Shown piece by piece: positions 53,109-63,477 of a stretch of DNA of 64,000 nt. The DNA is from Pseudomonas muyukensis (GTDB taxonomy: Bacteria > Pseudomonadota > Gammaproteobacteria > Pseudomonadales > Pseudomonadaceae). The position numbers were made by a program, and so were the translations under genes. Under the pieces are notes generated by a model, which saw only the letters and a program-made list of their open reading frames with translations, was not told the origin of the DNA and ran no database searches. Position 1 is the stretch's first letter, and each line of letters starts with the position of its first letter. The stretch is from positions 3,562,501 to 3,626,500 of the forward strand of contig NZ_CP077073.1 of NCBI RefSeq assembly GCF_019139535.1, read 5' to 3'.

Positions 53109-55970
53109 CTACCAAGGCGCGCCAGATACCTCCGGTTGCAGCTGGCCCAGCCAGTAGCCGACATCCACTTCGTCGATCTGCTCGGGACGCAGGAACTGAT
53201 CGGCGTACTGGCGGTAGACCCCGCTGCTCAGGAACAAGCGCAACAACTGGCCGTCGATATGGTTGTCGCGGGCCATGAACACCAGGATCTTCACCGACTC
53301 CGACAGGGTCTTCGGCGCCTTGTAGGGCCGGTCGGCCGCGGTCAGCGCCTCGAAGATATCGGCAATCGCCATCACCCGCTCGGCAATGCCCAGGTCCTCC
53401 CTGGCCAAGCGCCGCGGGTAGCCGCTGCCATCCATTTTCTCGTGGTGGTTGCCGGCAATCGCCGGCACCCGCCGCAACTGCCGGGGAAACGGCAGCGAGG
53501 TGAGCATGATGATGGTCTGCACGATGTGCTCGTTGATCTTGAAACGCTCTTCATCATTGAGCGTGCCGCGGCGGATCGCCAGGTTGTACAGCTCGCCATG
53601 GTCGCTGGCATTGGCCGGCAAGCGCATGTCGAAGCCCCAGGTGTTGCGCGGGTCGTCCCTGGCCACTGGCGGCTTGCGCTCGCCCCAGGGCACCTGGTGT
53701 TCGGGACGGTCGGCCAGCAGATACTCCTCCACAGGCAAGGACACCGGCGGCGGATTGGCGAAGCGGCTGTGTTCGTCGCGAGAGATGCCCAGGCGGTTGT
53801 CGAAATGCCGCAACCAGCGGCGTTGGCCAATGCGGCGCAGGCGCGCGATGTCGGCATCCTCCATGAACTCGCCGCCGATGTTGGCCTTGGCGACGAAGGC
53901 GAACTCTTCGCGCAGCTCGGCACGGCATTGCGCCAGTCGCTGCTGCAATGCCGGCTCTGCCTCGCCCTGGCTCAGCCCCTGCCAGTAGGCGATCTCGGCG
54001 TCGCGCCAGAGCACCTCGAAGCGCATGCGCACTTCATGGATACGGTTGTACAGGGTCTCAAGCTTGGTGGCCTTGTCCACCACGTACTCGGGGCTGGTGA
54101 CCTTGCCGCAGTCATGCAGCCAGGCCGCCACGCGGAATTCGTAGCGCTCGGCTTCGCTCATGGTGAAATCGGCATAGGGGCCACGGTCGGCCTCCACCGC
54201 CTTGTCCAGCAGCATCTGCGCCAATTGCGGCACGCGCTCGCAATGGCCACCGGTATAAGGGCTCTTGGCGTCGATGGCATCGGCCAGCAACTTGATCATG
54301 CCGTCCAGCAAGCGCTGCTGGGCTTCCACCAACTGCCGGGTTTCGATGGCCACGGCGGCGGCGCCGGACAGCTCCTCGACAAAACGGCAAAACGGCTGGC
54401 CCATCTCGTCCTGGGGGTGTTCGAGCTGCAGGACCAAGATGCCGAGCAACTGCTTGCCACGATCGTTGAGCGTCACGGCCAGGCTGTGGCCTTGCAGGGC
54501 CAGGGCCTGGATCACGGTGGCCGCCAGGTCGCCGCCGTCGCTGACCTTCAGTTGCGCGGGGTAGGCCTCGCCCCGGCAGGCGGCGGCCAGGCGCAGGTGG
54601 CCCTGGTCGGCTTCCAGCAGGTACACCGCCCCCGCCGCCACGCCGGCGGCATCCACCAGGTGGCGCAACACGCCGTCGAGCATGCGTTCGAGCTGGCTCT
54701 CGCGGCTGAGGGTCAGGGTGATCGCCTGGAAGCTGCGGATCGTGCCGGACATGCGGCTGAGCACGCGGCTCAGTTCGCGCACCTCGCTGACCCGCGAGGT
54801 AACGCCCACCTCGCGGCTGAAATCGAAGTCGGCCAGCCCACGCACCTGCTCGGCCAGCAAGCGCAACGGGCGGCCAATGCGCTGCCCGAGCAAGCCACCG
54901 AGCAACAGCAGCAAGGCGATCAGCGCCGCCGTCCACAGCAGTTGGTCGAGCAGCACATTGCGCGCCCCGGCCAACAGTTCGTGGGCCGGCACGGCGATCA
55001 GCACTTGCAGGTTCTGCCCGGCCAGCGCCAGCGGCACGCGCATGCCGTACCAGGTCTGGCCATCCACCTGGTAAGGCTGCGGCCGGCTGCCATCGGGCAA
55101 CGCGGACTGGACCTGCTGCAGGCTGGGCACGCCCAGCTCGGCAATATGCGACAGGCGCACGGCCTCGCCCTCGCGCACGATCACCCGTTGCAGCTCGGGA
55201 TAGGCCACCACGCTGCCCTGATCGTCGACCACGGCAATTTCGGTACCGGGGGTGATGCGCAGGTCGCGGCTCTCGCTGGCCAGGTCGTTGACCGAGACAT
55301 CCATGCCGATCACCGCCGCCCCGTCGACGCTGCGCAAGGCCATGCTCAGGCCGATCTCGCGGGTGGTGAAGAACACATAGGGCCGGGTGAGCACGGTGCT
55401 GGCTTGCCGGGAAGCTTCGACGAACCAAGGGCGCAGGCGCGGATCGTAGCGGTAGTCCGGTTTGTCCAGGGTCTTGAGCAGGGTCAGCGCGCGGTCGTAG
55501 AAGCGCCACTCGCCCAGCCGTGCGCCGCCCTCGCCATGGCTGACGCTCTGCACCAGGAAAGCCGTGCCAGGCGGCGCCTCGAGGCGCTGCTGCAACTGCG
55601 GGTCGCGCAGCCGTCGCACCAGCAGGAAATCACCATTGGGGTAGCCGACATAAGCGGCGCTGAGCATGCGGTTGGCGTTCAGGCTCTCGGCCAGCTGGGG
55701 CAGGCGCTCCAGGCGCTGGGCCAGGTCGCCGGCGACCGGGTTGAAGGCCAGCAGGCGGATGCTGCTCTGCACCGGTTCCACCAGCCGCCGGGCACGCTCC
55801 TCGATGGTCTTGCCCACCTGCAGGGCCGCATCGCCGGCGGTGGCCACCAGGGTTTGCCGCACACCGAGGTAGCCCTGCCAGGCCAGGGCCGCGCCAAGCA
55901 GCAACATGCCAAGCATGATCGCCAAGGCCACCAGTAGTTGCAGCGAGATACTGCGCCCACGGTGGTTCAT
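53109..55970 (-). CDS. membrane HD-GYP phosphodiesterase with Cache and GAF domains
   Basis: Large sensor of 953 residues. An N-terminal membrane helix (~10-35), a periplasmic double-Cache region (~40-320, with YDPRLRPWFVEA), a second membrane helix (~335-355), a HAMP region and a GAF-like domain (~430-575) precede a C-terminal HD-GYP domain: HDCGK near residue 640 and HHEKMDGSGYP near 860. The HD and HHE motifs are about 215 residues apart instead of ~60, so a large insert is present. HD-GYP enzymes hydrolyse cyclic di-GMP. ATG 55970 is used; upstream in-frame sequence is not protein-like. Confidence 0.9.
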   Translation of the reverse strand: MNHRGRSISLQLLVALAIMLGMLLLGAALAWQGYLGVRQTLVATAGDAALQVGKTIEERARRLVEPVQSSIRLLAFNPVAGDLAQRLERLPQLAESLNANRMLSAAYVGYPNGDFLLVRRLRDPQLQQRLEAPPGTAFLVQSVSHGEGGARLGEWRFYDRALTLLKTLDKPDYRYDPRLRPWFVEASRQASTVLTRPYVFFTTREIGLSMALRSVDGAAVIGMDVSVNDLASESRDLRITPGTEIAVVDDQGSVVAYPELQRVIVREGEAVRLSHIAELGVPSLQQVQSALPDGSRPQPYQVDGQTWYGMRVPLALAGQNLQVLIAVPAHELLAGARNVLLDQLLWTAALIALLLLLGGLLGQRIGRPLRLLAEQVRGLADFDFSREVGVTSRVSEVRELSRVLSRMSGTIRSFQAITLTLSRESQLERMLDGVLRHLVDAAGVAAGAVYLLEADQGHLRLAAACRGEAYPAQLKVSDGGDLAATVIQALALQGHSLAVTLNDRGKQLLGILVLQLEHPQDEMGQPFCRFVEELSGAAAVAIETRQLVEAQQRLLDGMIKLLADAIDAKSPYTGGHCERVPQLAQMLLDKAVEADRGPYADFTMSEAERYEFRVAAWLHDCGKVTSPEYVVDKATKLETLYNRIHEVRMRFEVLWRDAEIAYWQGLSQGEAEPALQQRLAQCRAELREEFAFVAKANIGGEFMEDADIARLRRIGQRRWLRHFDNRLGISRDEHSRFANPPPVSLPVEEYLLADRPEHQVPWGERKPPVARDDPRNTWGFDMRLPANASDHGELYNLAIRRGTLNDEERFKINEHIVQTIIMLTSLPFPRQLRRVPAIAGNHHEKMDGSGYPRRLAREDLGIAERVMAIADIFEALTAADRPYKAPKTLSESVKILVFMARDNHIDGQLLRLFLSSGVYRQYADQFLRPEQIDEVDVGYWLGQLQPEVSGAPW

Positions 55971-56291
55971 GGTCGTTCGTCCCACGGCCTGTTGGCACGC
56001 CATGGCGCCAGCCAACCAGCCCGATCACTCAACACGCAACCCATCGCAGGCACTCCCTGTGTGGCAGTTTCAACAGTGTAATCAGCCGTTGCGATCACGC
56101 TGGCCGAAATGCGCCATCGCCAACCTGGCGCAGCGCATAGCGGCACAGCGCCATGTATCGCGCCAGGGCTTGCTCGACGACCACACATCGGAAGCCGCCA
56201 GCCGCTCAGGCCATCATTTTGCCACCGACCACAACCTGCCCTACGCTGGAGCTTGAGCCGTACCTGAAACCGCTTCAGCGGGGTAGCGTCC

Positions 56292-57365
56292 ATGCACGCA
56301 GCCATAGGGTTTGCCCTCCTGTTCATCTGGGGTTGCTGCCCCGCCGCCGGGCCAGAGGCCGAGCCGAAGGTCTGGACGGCAACCACGGCCGCCGAACCGA
56401 GCATCCAGTACCTGGGCGTGGGCGGCTGGCTCATGCACTGGCGCGGCGAAGGGGTGATGCTCGCGCCCTCCTTCAGCAACCCGGCAACCCTGGTCGAGGG
56501 CGTGCCGCCGCTGTGGGTCAAGGCCGACAAGCAGCGCATCAATACCTACATGCGCCGCGCCCCCGCCGACGACGTCACCCTGCTGCTGGTCGGCCATGGC
56601 CATTACGACCATCTGCTCGACGTGCCCTGGGTCATGCACTGGTACGCGCGCAACGCCCAGGTCTACGGCTCGGACACCGTGGTCCACATGCTGCGCGCGT
56701 TCAAGGACCCCGACCGGGTCGGCCGCCAGAACTGGATCGACCCGGCACGGGTCAACAGCGCCAGGGGCTACATGGCCACCGTGCCTGGCTGTGCCGGCCG
56801 CGCGCCACCCGCCCGGCCCGGCTACTGGATCACCTCCAGTGGCGGGCATATCCGCGCCATGCCGATCGAGAGCATGCACGCTTCGCACCTGCTGGGGCAT
56901 ACCTTTGCCCAAGGCGACTACCACACCGACCTGGTCACGCCGCCTGCCAGCGTGTTCGGCTGGAAGCAAGGCCAGTCCATGGCCTGGTTGATCGACCTGC
57001 TCGGCGAGGACGGCAAGCCCGCCTACCGCATTCACTACCAGGACAGTGCTGCCAGCGCCCCGTGCGGCATCCTGCCGACACCGCCAGACGCCACGCCGGT
57101 CGATGTGCTGGTGCTCAGCGTTGGTTCCTGGCGCCATGCCAGGCACTACCCGCAGCGGGTGCTGGCGGCGACGCAGCCGCGGGTGGTGCTGCTCGGGCAT
57201 TGGGAGAACTTCTTTGGCAACACGCCCGAGGCCCCACAGCCGATGAAAGGCCAAGCAGTCGCCCAGATGCAGCACAAGGTCGAAGCCCTTGCCCGCCAGC
57301 AGTCCCCGCCGGCCACTGTGTACCTGCCCAAGCCTTTCGCGCGGGTGCCCCTGCCACCGCGCTAG
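56292..57365 (+). CDS. MBL-fold hydrolase, probable lipoprotein
   Basis: Protein of 357 residues with an N-terminal export signal ending FIWGCCPAAG, which can act as a lipobox. The metallo-beta-lactamase-fold motif is HGHYDHLLDVP near residue 103, and later histidines occur in SMHASHLLGH and LLGHWENFF. The pattern resembles envelope MBL hydrolases of the NAPE-PLD/RomA type. The substrate is not known. It lies 81 nt before the patatin-like gene on the same strand. Confidence 0.85.
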   Translation: MHAAIGFALLFIWGCCPAAGPEAEPKVWTATTAAEPSIQYLGVGGWLMHWRGEGVMLAPSFSNPATLVEGVPPLWVKADKQRINTYMRRAPADDVTLLLVGHGHYDHLLDVPWVMHWYARNAQVYGSDTVVHMLRAFKDPDRVGRQNWIDPARVNSARGYMATVPGCAGRAPPARPGYWITSSGGHIRAMPIESMHASHLLGHTFAQGDYHTDLVTPPASVFGWKQGQSMAWLIDLLGEDGKPAYRIHYQDSAASAPCGILPTPPDATPVDVLVLSVGSWRHARHYPQRVLAATQPRVVLLGHWENFFGNTPEAPQPMKGQAVAQMQHKVEALARQQSPPATVYLPKPFARVPLPPR

Positions 57366-57446
57366 CCCACCCTGCCAGCTGGTGCCTGCCAAGCTATGCG
57401 CACAGGCCCGGCTTGCGTTTCCAGCACACTGGCGAAGGAAACAGCC

Positions 57447-60400
57447 ATGCCCAAGCACACCCCTGCCCCTGCGCAACACCCGGCGCACGCCGTGCCGCCC
57501 AACCACAGCGCCGACCTGATCGAGGTTCGCCGTGACAAGCTGCGCCAGGATGGCGCAGGCATCGCCGCCAAACTCCCGGCGAACGGAGCGGACGTCTGGG
57601 GCCTGGCGCTCTCCGGTGGCGGCATTCGCAGCGCGACGTTCAGCCTCGGCTTGCTGCGCGGGCTGGCCCAGAACAAGTTGCTCAACCGCTTCGACGTGCT
57701 ATCCACGGTCTCAGGCGGCAGCTACATCGGCAGCATGCTCGGGCGTCTTTATGCGCGGACTCGCCCGCACACCGCACAGCCTGGCGCCGATCAGGTCGAG
57801 GAGGCCCTCGCCCACGCCGACAGCCGCTGGTTTGGCTGGTGGTTGCGCTGCAATGGCCGCTACCTTGCCCCTGCAGGGTTCGTCGACCGCCTGCTGGCAA
57901 TCACCCTGTACCTGCGCAACCTGCTGGCCCTGCACTTTGAATTCGGCTTGCTGGCCGTGCTGCTGGGCGGTGTGCTGGCCGCTTTCGACCTCGCCGTCTG
58001 GGGTGGCCTCGACCTGCTTGGCTATGGTGCCTGGGCGCCCGCGCTGTTCGACTGGCTGAACCTGCTGCAACCCTGGCTGCCGACGGCCTGGCTGGCGCTG
58101 CTGCCCCTGGCGCCGGTCGCGCTGCACCTGGTGTTCGCCTACTGGGACTCACAGTGGGTCCAGCGGCGAGCGGGCTGCTACTTTGCGGTCAAGATAGTCG
58201 GCGCGATCGTCCTGCTGGGCGCGGCCTGCCAACTCGGCCGGACGATCCAGCACTTCGCCGCCAGCCCGGCCACGGAGGGCCTGGATACGCTGCTGCTTGG
58301 CCTGGCGATCGTGGTCGTGGTGGTCTCGTTCACCTCGTTGCTCCACAGCCTGCTTGCCTGGCGGAGCCTGAGCCGCAGCAACGCGCAGTTGCTCAACCTT
58401 GGCAAGCCCGGCAAGGATGCCATGGCCGAGCTGCGTAATCGCTTGACCCAGCTATTGATGAATTGCCTGCGGGCCAGCCTGTTGATTCTCGCCCTGGGCA
58501 TCGTCGAACGCCTGGCCTGGCTACTGGCCTTCCAGAGCCGCAGCTTCGAGACGCTCGACCTGGGTATCGCCCTGGCGGTCGCCTCCGGCATCGCCCAGGC
58601 CCTGATGCTCAGCCTCAGGGGCGCCAAGGGCCAGCAACAGGACGGCAAGCCTGCCAGCCGCCTGCTGCCGCTGGCCTTGCAGCTTTTGGGTTACTTGCTG
58701 ACCGCCGCGCTGTTCGTCTGGTGGGTCTCTTTGCTGTTGAAAATCGTCTTCACCGCGGTATTTCCCGATCTGGTGAAATCCGATGGCACGCCGCTGAGCG
58801 TCATCGCGCCACAATTCGCCGGGGGCTGGCTGGCCCTGCTCTACCTCTGGGTCCCGCCGGCGCTCTATGTGGCGGCGACCGGGGCCAACCTGGGCTTTCT
58901 CAACCTGTCGTCGCTGCACACCTTCTACAAGGCCCGCCTGGTGCGCAGCTACCTTGGGGCCACCAACCCCTCGCGGTTCGGCGACCAGCAACCGGTCTCG
59001 GCCCTGGACCCGATCAAGCCGCACAACCTGACCACCAGCCAGATCCGCAACGTCGGCCAGGTCATGCCTGCCGACGATGTCGCGCTGGCCGATTATGCGC
59101 CACACGAGGCCGGCGGCCCGGTGCATATCATCAACACCTGCGTCAACCAGACCGCAGACCCGGACGGCCGGCTGTTCAATCGCGACCGCCAGGGCCTGCT
59201 GCTCAGCGTGCGCGCAGGTGGCGGTTCGCGCTTGAGCCAGGAAGGTTGGCGCAATGAGTTCAAAGGCATCGGCCAGCTCAGCCTGGGGGCCTGGATGGCG
59301 ATCTCCGGCGCGGCGGCCGCGCCTGGGATGGGGCCGCGCACGCAGCGTGGCCTGGCGGCGTTGCTCACCTTCGCCGGCGTGCGGCTGGGCTACTGGCTTT
59401 CGCAACGTGAACGCGGCGGCGCGGCAGTCGCCGGCACTATCTTCAGCCGCATGCAGGCCAAATCCAAGGCGCTGCTGTCGGAGCTGTCCGCCACATTCGA
59501 CGCAGGCCCGGACGCCAACTGGTTCCTCACCGATGGCGGCCACTTCGAGAATACCGGTGTGTATCCGTTGCTGCTCGAACGGGCGCGGGTCATCGTCCTG
59601 GCCGATTGCGGCGCAGACCCCAGCTACTCCTTCGAGGATGTGGAAAACCTTGTGCGCAAGGCGCGCATCGACATGGGCATCCGTATCACGTTCCGCCGGC
59701 CCAATGACCTGGCAGGCCTCCCGGCCGAGATACTGGGCAAGGACGCGTGCGATTGGAGCGAATGCCGGAAATACTTCGGCACGCTACAGGAGCTGACCCG
59801 GGACGACAGCGAGGCCTGCCTGGCGCTGGCCACCCTGGAGTACCCCGACGATACCTGCACCCGGCAGGCCATCATGATCCTGGTCAAGCCCAACATCTGT
59901 CGCTCGGTGCCCATGGACGTGGCCAACTACAAACGCCAGAACCCGGTCTTCCCCCAGGAGACAACCGGCGACCAATTCTTCAGCGAGAACCAGTGGGAAT
60001 CCTACTTTGCCTTGGGCAACAACCTCGGCGAGCACCTCTGCGCCGACCTGTTGAGCCTGCTCAGGGAGCACCTGCCAGCCCTGTTCGACCTGCAGCCCGA
60101 GCACGCCGAGGGGCACTCGGCAATGCCGGACAAGCCCGCCGCCGAAGCGGCTTCGAGAAGTATCTGGGGGCGCCACGTCAGTACGGTCGGTGCCACCGTG
60201 GGCGCGGGGGTCGTCCTGTCGCTGGCAGTGGCCGGGTGGCAAGCCTATGAGGCCTACCGCTCGTCGCTGAACAACCGCATAGCCGGCGAACGCCAGGCCA
60301 TGGTGGCGATCGCTCGGCTATGGGGCAAGCTGCCTGCCGGCGAGGTTACCGACTCGACCGGCACTACGGCCAGAAAGCTCGCCGCCGAACTGTTGCGCAG

Positions 60401-61361
60401 CGGTGACGCCTACTGCAAGAACGGCGAGGCCGGTTGGCTGATCAGGTCAGAGCTTGGCAAGCAGGTGATCAAGGATGCGGTGCAGGCCTGCTCGGCACTC
60501 AACCAGGGCATGGGGCAAGCCTGCCAGACCCTGGTGCAGGCCAGGGCCGGGCTGGATTCGCTGGATGCGGGGGCGTGCCTGATGCCAGCGCCCCGCGTTT
60601 CGACCGCGGTGTACTGGGGCTACGACTACAGTGCCCAGGCCGATTGGGAGCGGCTGCACCCTTGCTCGACACGGCGCAACACACTGGCTCGGCTGCAGAC
60701 CGAGTTGCAGGAGACCTACAAGGTCCAGGCCAGCGACGAGCGCCCGGCGCAAGACCTGGCCGTTGTCCAGGAAGGCTGCCCGCTCAAGCCCAAACCTGTG
60801 GCGCAAATCGTGGCAGGCCAACCGTCGCCCGAAGTTGGCGCGATGACCGGTAGCGCAGCTGCCGAGCCGCAAGCGCCCGAGCCCATGGCGCTTCCAGCAC
60901 CGGCGCCGACACCAGTGCCGCAGCCCGTGCCTGCACCGGCGGCTGAAGCTGAGCCTGAGCCCACCATCAGCCTGCCGATCAACAGCAGCGATATCTGCAA
61001 AGACACGACCATCTACATGCAGATTCACGGGCCCGAGATGCGCGACAAGGCACGCACCTATCGGAGCTGGTGGCATGACAAGTGGCAAGCCAATGTCCCA
61101 CCGATCGAGGACGTGGTCGCGAGCGCATTTCGTGCGGCACGCCCGGCACCTGCGCCCGTCAGCGAAACCACTGTCCGTGTTCACGATTCATTGGGATACG
61201 CGTGCGCCGCAGCCATCGTCGCGGTGGTCAAACAGCAAACGGCCCAGCCTTGGCGACTCGAGCGGCTGTCCAGCGCATACAAAGGTTCCAGGGGCGTGAT
61301 CGAGGTCTGGTTCAGCAACCCCGCACAACAGCGGGCGCAGCCTGACCAACAGCAACAATGA
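57447..61361 (+). CDS. very large patatin-like phospholipase with membrane domain
   Basis: Protein of 1304 residues. The patatin oxyanion motif SGGGIRSATFSLGLLRGL lies near residue 55 and the nucleophile region STVSGGSYIG near residue 90. The catalytic aspartate is in DGGHFENTGVYPLL near residue 695. About eight hydrophobic segments split the two halves of the active site (residues ~160-520). A further membrane segment (VGATVGAGVVLSLAVAG, near residue 915) and a Pro/Ala-rich C-terminal tail follow. It should be a membrane-anchored lipid hydrolase. ATG 57447 follows AAGGA. Function and target lipid are unknown. Confidence 0.83.
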   Translation: MPKHTPAPAQHPAHAVPPNHSADLIEVRRDKLRQDGAGIAAKLPANGADVWGLALSGGGIRSATFSLGLLRGLAQNKLLNRFDVLSTVSGGSYIGSMLGRLYARTRPHTAQPGADQVEEALAHADSRWFGWWLRCNGRYLAPAGFVDRLLAITLYLRNLLALHFEFGLLAVLLGGVLAAFDLAVWGGLDLLGYGAWAPALFDWLNLLQPWLPTAWLALLPLAPVALHLVFAYWDSQWVQRRAGCYFAVKIVGAIVLLGAACQLGRTIQHFAASPATEGLDTLLLGLAIVVVVVSFTSLLHSLLAWRSLSRSNAQLLNLGKPGKDAMAELRNRLTQLLMNCLRASLLILALGIVERLAWLLAFQSRSFETLDLGIALAVASGIAQALMLSLRGAKGQQQDGKPASRLLPLALQLLGYLLTAALFVWWVSLLLKIVFTAVFPDLVKSDGTPLSVIAPQFAGGWLALLYLWVPPALYVAATGANLGFLNLSSLHTFYKARLVRSYLGATNPSRFGDQQPVSALDPIKPHNLTTSQIRNVGQVMPADDVALADYAPHEAGGPVHIINTCVNQTADPDGRLFNRDRQGLLLSVRAGGGSRLSQEGWRNEFKGIGQLSLGAWMAISGAAAAPGMGPRTQRGLAALLTFAGVRLGYWLSQRERGGAAVAGTIFSRMQAKSKALLSELSATFDAGPDANWFLTDGGHFENTGVYPLLLERARVIVLADCGADPSYSFEDVENLVRKARIDMGIRITFRRPNDLAGLPAEILGKDACDWSECRKYFGTLQELTRDDSEACLALATLEYPDDTCTRQAIMILVKPNICRSVPMDVANYKRQNPVFPQETTGDQFFSENQWESYFALGNNLGEHLCADLLSLLREHLPALFDLQPEHAEGHSAMPDKPAAEAASRSIWGRHVSTVGATVGAGVVLSLAVAGWQAYEAYRSSLNNRIAGERQAMVAIARLWGKLPAGEVTDSTGTTARKLAAELLRSGDAYCKNGEAGWLIRSELGKQVIKDAVQACSALNQGMGQACQTLVQARAGLDSLDAGACLMPAPRVSTAVYWGYDYSAQADWERLHPCSTRRNTLARLQTELQETYKVQASDERPAQDLAVVQEGCPLKPKPVAQIVAGQPSPEVGAMTGSAAAEPQAPEPMALPAPAPTPVPQPVPAPAAEAEPEPTISLPINSSDICKDTTIYMQIHGPEMRDKARTYRSWWHDKWQANVPPIEDVVASAFRAARPAPAPVSETTVRVHDSLGYACAAAIVAVVKQQTAQPWRLERLSSAYKGSRGVIEVWFSNPAQQRAQPDQQQQ

Positions 61362-61551
61362 CGGGCCGCCGGTAAGGTGAAGGAACTTTCATGTTGGCCA
61401 CAACCCCGGCATGCCGGGGCGCAGGCAACGCAGGCCACCCTCCCTGGGGGTGGCTTGCCTTGAGCCTGCGCACCGGCTTGCGTAGCATCGCCGCCCCCGG
61501 ACAACGCCCGTTACCCCACGGCAACGGGCGTGCGCGACTTCACGAGCTGCC

Positions 61552-63444
61552 ATGCCACACCCCATCCCCCTCAAGGACCACGAAACGGAAAAGCACCTGG
61601 TCAACCGCCGGCTGCTGGCCTGTGCCGTCCTGGTGATGAGCCTGTGCGCGGTACTGGTGGGCCGCCTCTACGTGCTGCAGGTGCTGCAGCACGACCAGCA
61701 GAGCGCGGTCTCGGAAAACAACCGCGTGCACCTGCTGCCGATCCCGCCCGAGCGTGGGCTGATCTACGACCGCAACGGCGTGGTGCTGGCCGACAACAAG
61801 CCCAGCTTCAACCTGACCATGACCCGTGAGCGTGCCGGCGATTCGGCCAAGGTGCTGGACAACCTGGCGCAGGTCCTCGGCCTGTCCGAGGACGATCGCC
61901 AGCAGTTCGACAAGGACCTGCGCCGAGGCCGCAAGCCTTTCGAACCGGTCACCCTGCTGGTGGGCCTGAGCGAGCAGCAGATCGCCCTGATCGCGGTCAA
62001 CCAGTTCCGCCTGCCGGGGCTTGAGGTCGAGCCGCAGTTCATCCGTGAATACCCGCTGGCCGAGCATTTTGCCCACTCGGTGGGGTACGTGGGGCGCATC
62101 AACGAGAAAGAGGCCAAGACCCTCGACAGCACCGAGTACCGAGGCACCCAGTCGATCGGCAAGACCGGCATCGAACGGTTCTACGAACAACAACTGCATG
62201 GCCAGGTGGGCTACGAAGAGGTCGAGACCAATGCCCAGGGCCGGGTGATGCGCGTGCTGCGCCACCACGACCCGGTGCCGGGCAAGGACATCGTGCTGAG
62301 CCTCGACGCCCACTTGCAACAGGCCGCCGAAAAGGCCTTGGGCGAGCGCCGGGGCGCGGTGGTGGTGCTCGACCCGGCCAACGGCGATGTGCTGGCGATG
62401 GTCAGCAACCCCAGCTTCGACCCCAACCTGTTCGTCAAGGGCATCAGCTACAAGCAGTACGCGGCGCTGCGCGATTCGATCGACCGGCCGTTGTTCAACC
62501 GCGTGCTGCGCGGGCTGTACGCGCCGGGCTCGACGGTCAAGCCGGAGGTGGCCATCGCCGGCCTCGACAGCGGCGTGATCACCCCCGCCAGCCGGGTGTT
62601 CGACCCTGGCTACTACGAACTGCCCAACTATGACCACAAGTACCGTAACTGGAACCGCAGCGGCGATGGCTGGGTGGACATGTACAGCGCGATCATGCGC
62701 TCCAACGACACCTACTTCTACGACCTGGCGCACAAGCTGGGCATCGACCGCCTGCACGACTACATGGCGCAGTTCGGCCTGGGCCAGAGAGTGTCGCTGG
62801 ACATGTTCGAGGAGGCTCCCGGGCTGATGCCATCGCAGGCCTGGAAGCGCGCCACCCGGCGCCAGGCCTGGTTCCCCGGTGAAACACTGATTCTTGGCAT
62901 CGGCCAGGGCTACATGCAGGTCACCCCGCTGCAATTGGCCCAGGCCACCAGCCTGCTGGCCAGCAAGGGCGCCTGGCATCGCCCGCACCTGGCCATGACG
63001 GTGGGCGGCGACAAGCCGCTCGACCCCAACCCGATGGCGGATATCGTGCTGCACGACAAACGCGCGTGGGACCAGGTCAGCCTGGGCATGCAGATGGTCA
63101 TGCACGATCCGCGCGGTATTGCCCGTGCCTCGGCGGCAGGTGCCCAGTACCGGATCGCCGGCAAGAGCGGCACGGCGCAGGTGGTGGCGATCAAGCAGGG
63201 TGAACGTTACAACCGTGACAAGACCTTGGAGCGACACCGTGACAACGCGTTGTTCGTCGGTTTCGCCCCGGCCGAGCATCCGGCGCTGGTGGTGGCGGTG
63301 ATGATCGAGAACGGCGAGGCTGGCGGCCGGGTGGCGGGGCCTGTGGTACGGGAGGTGATGGATGCCTACCTGCTGGATCAGCAGGGGCACCTGAAGGCCC
63401 GGTTTGCCAGTGGCGCAGAGGGGGTGCCGGGGGGGCATGGGTAG
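61552..63444 (+). CDS. mrdA: penicillin-binding protein 2 (transpeptidase)
   Basis: Inner-membrane D,D-transpeptidase of 630 residues for cell-wall elongation. A membrane helix near residues 20-40 is followed by the PBP dimerisation domain (PPERGLIYDRNGVVLADN). The catalytic motifs are STVK near residue 327, SND near 384 and KSGTA near 543. Length and motifs match MrdA (PBP2). The usual partner rodA is not beside it, so this may be the second PBP2-type copy found in some Pseudomonas. A ribosome site is weak, and the ATG at 61552 fits the cytoplasmic start of the family. Confidence 0.9.
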   Translation: MPHPIPLKDHETEKHLVNRRLLACAVLVMSLCAVLVGRLYVLQVLQHDQQSAVSENNRVHLLPIPPERGLIYDRNGVVLADNKPSFNLTMTRERAGDSAKVLDNLAQVLGLSEDDRQQFDKDLRRGRKPFEPVTLLVGLSEQQIALIAVNQFRLPGLEVEPQFIREYPLAEHFAHSVGYVGRINEKEAKTLDSTEYRGTQSIGKTGIERFYEQQLHGQVGYEEVETNAQGRVMRVLRHHDPVPGKDIVLSLDAHLQQAAEKALGERRGAVVVLDPANGDVLAMVSNPSFDPNLFVKGISYKQYAALRDSIDRPLFNRVLRGLYAPGSTVKPEVAIAGLDSGVITPASRVFDPGYYELPNYDHKYRNWNRSGDGWVDMYSAIMRSNDTYFYDLAHKLGIDRLHDYMAQFGLGQRVSLDMFEEAPGLMPSQAWKRATRRQAWFPGETLILGIGQGYMQVTPLQLAQATSLLASKGAWHRPHLAMTVGGDKPLDPNPMADIVLHDKRAWDQVSLGMQMVMHDPRGIARASAAGAQYRIAGKSGTAQVVAIKQGERYNRDKTLERHRDNALFVGFAPAEHPALVVAVMIENGEAGGRVAGPVVREVMDAYLLDQQGHLKARFASGAEGVPGGHG

Positions 63445-63477
63445 CGTGTCGAACAGCCCAGGCCACCCCGAAAACGC

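Noticed and set aside
53064..55937. 957-codon open frame antisense to the HD-GYP gene
   Set aside because: The sense frame has clear Cache, GAF and HD-GYP motifs; the antisense translation is His/Gln/Ala/Gly-rich with no motif.
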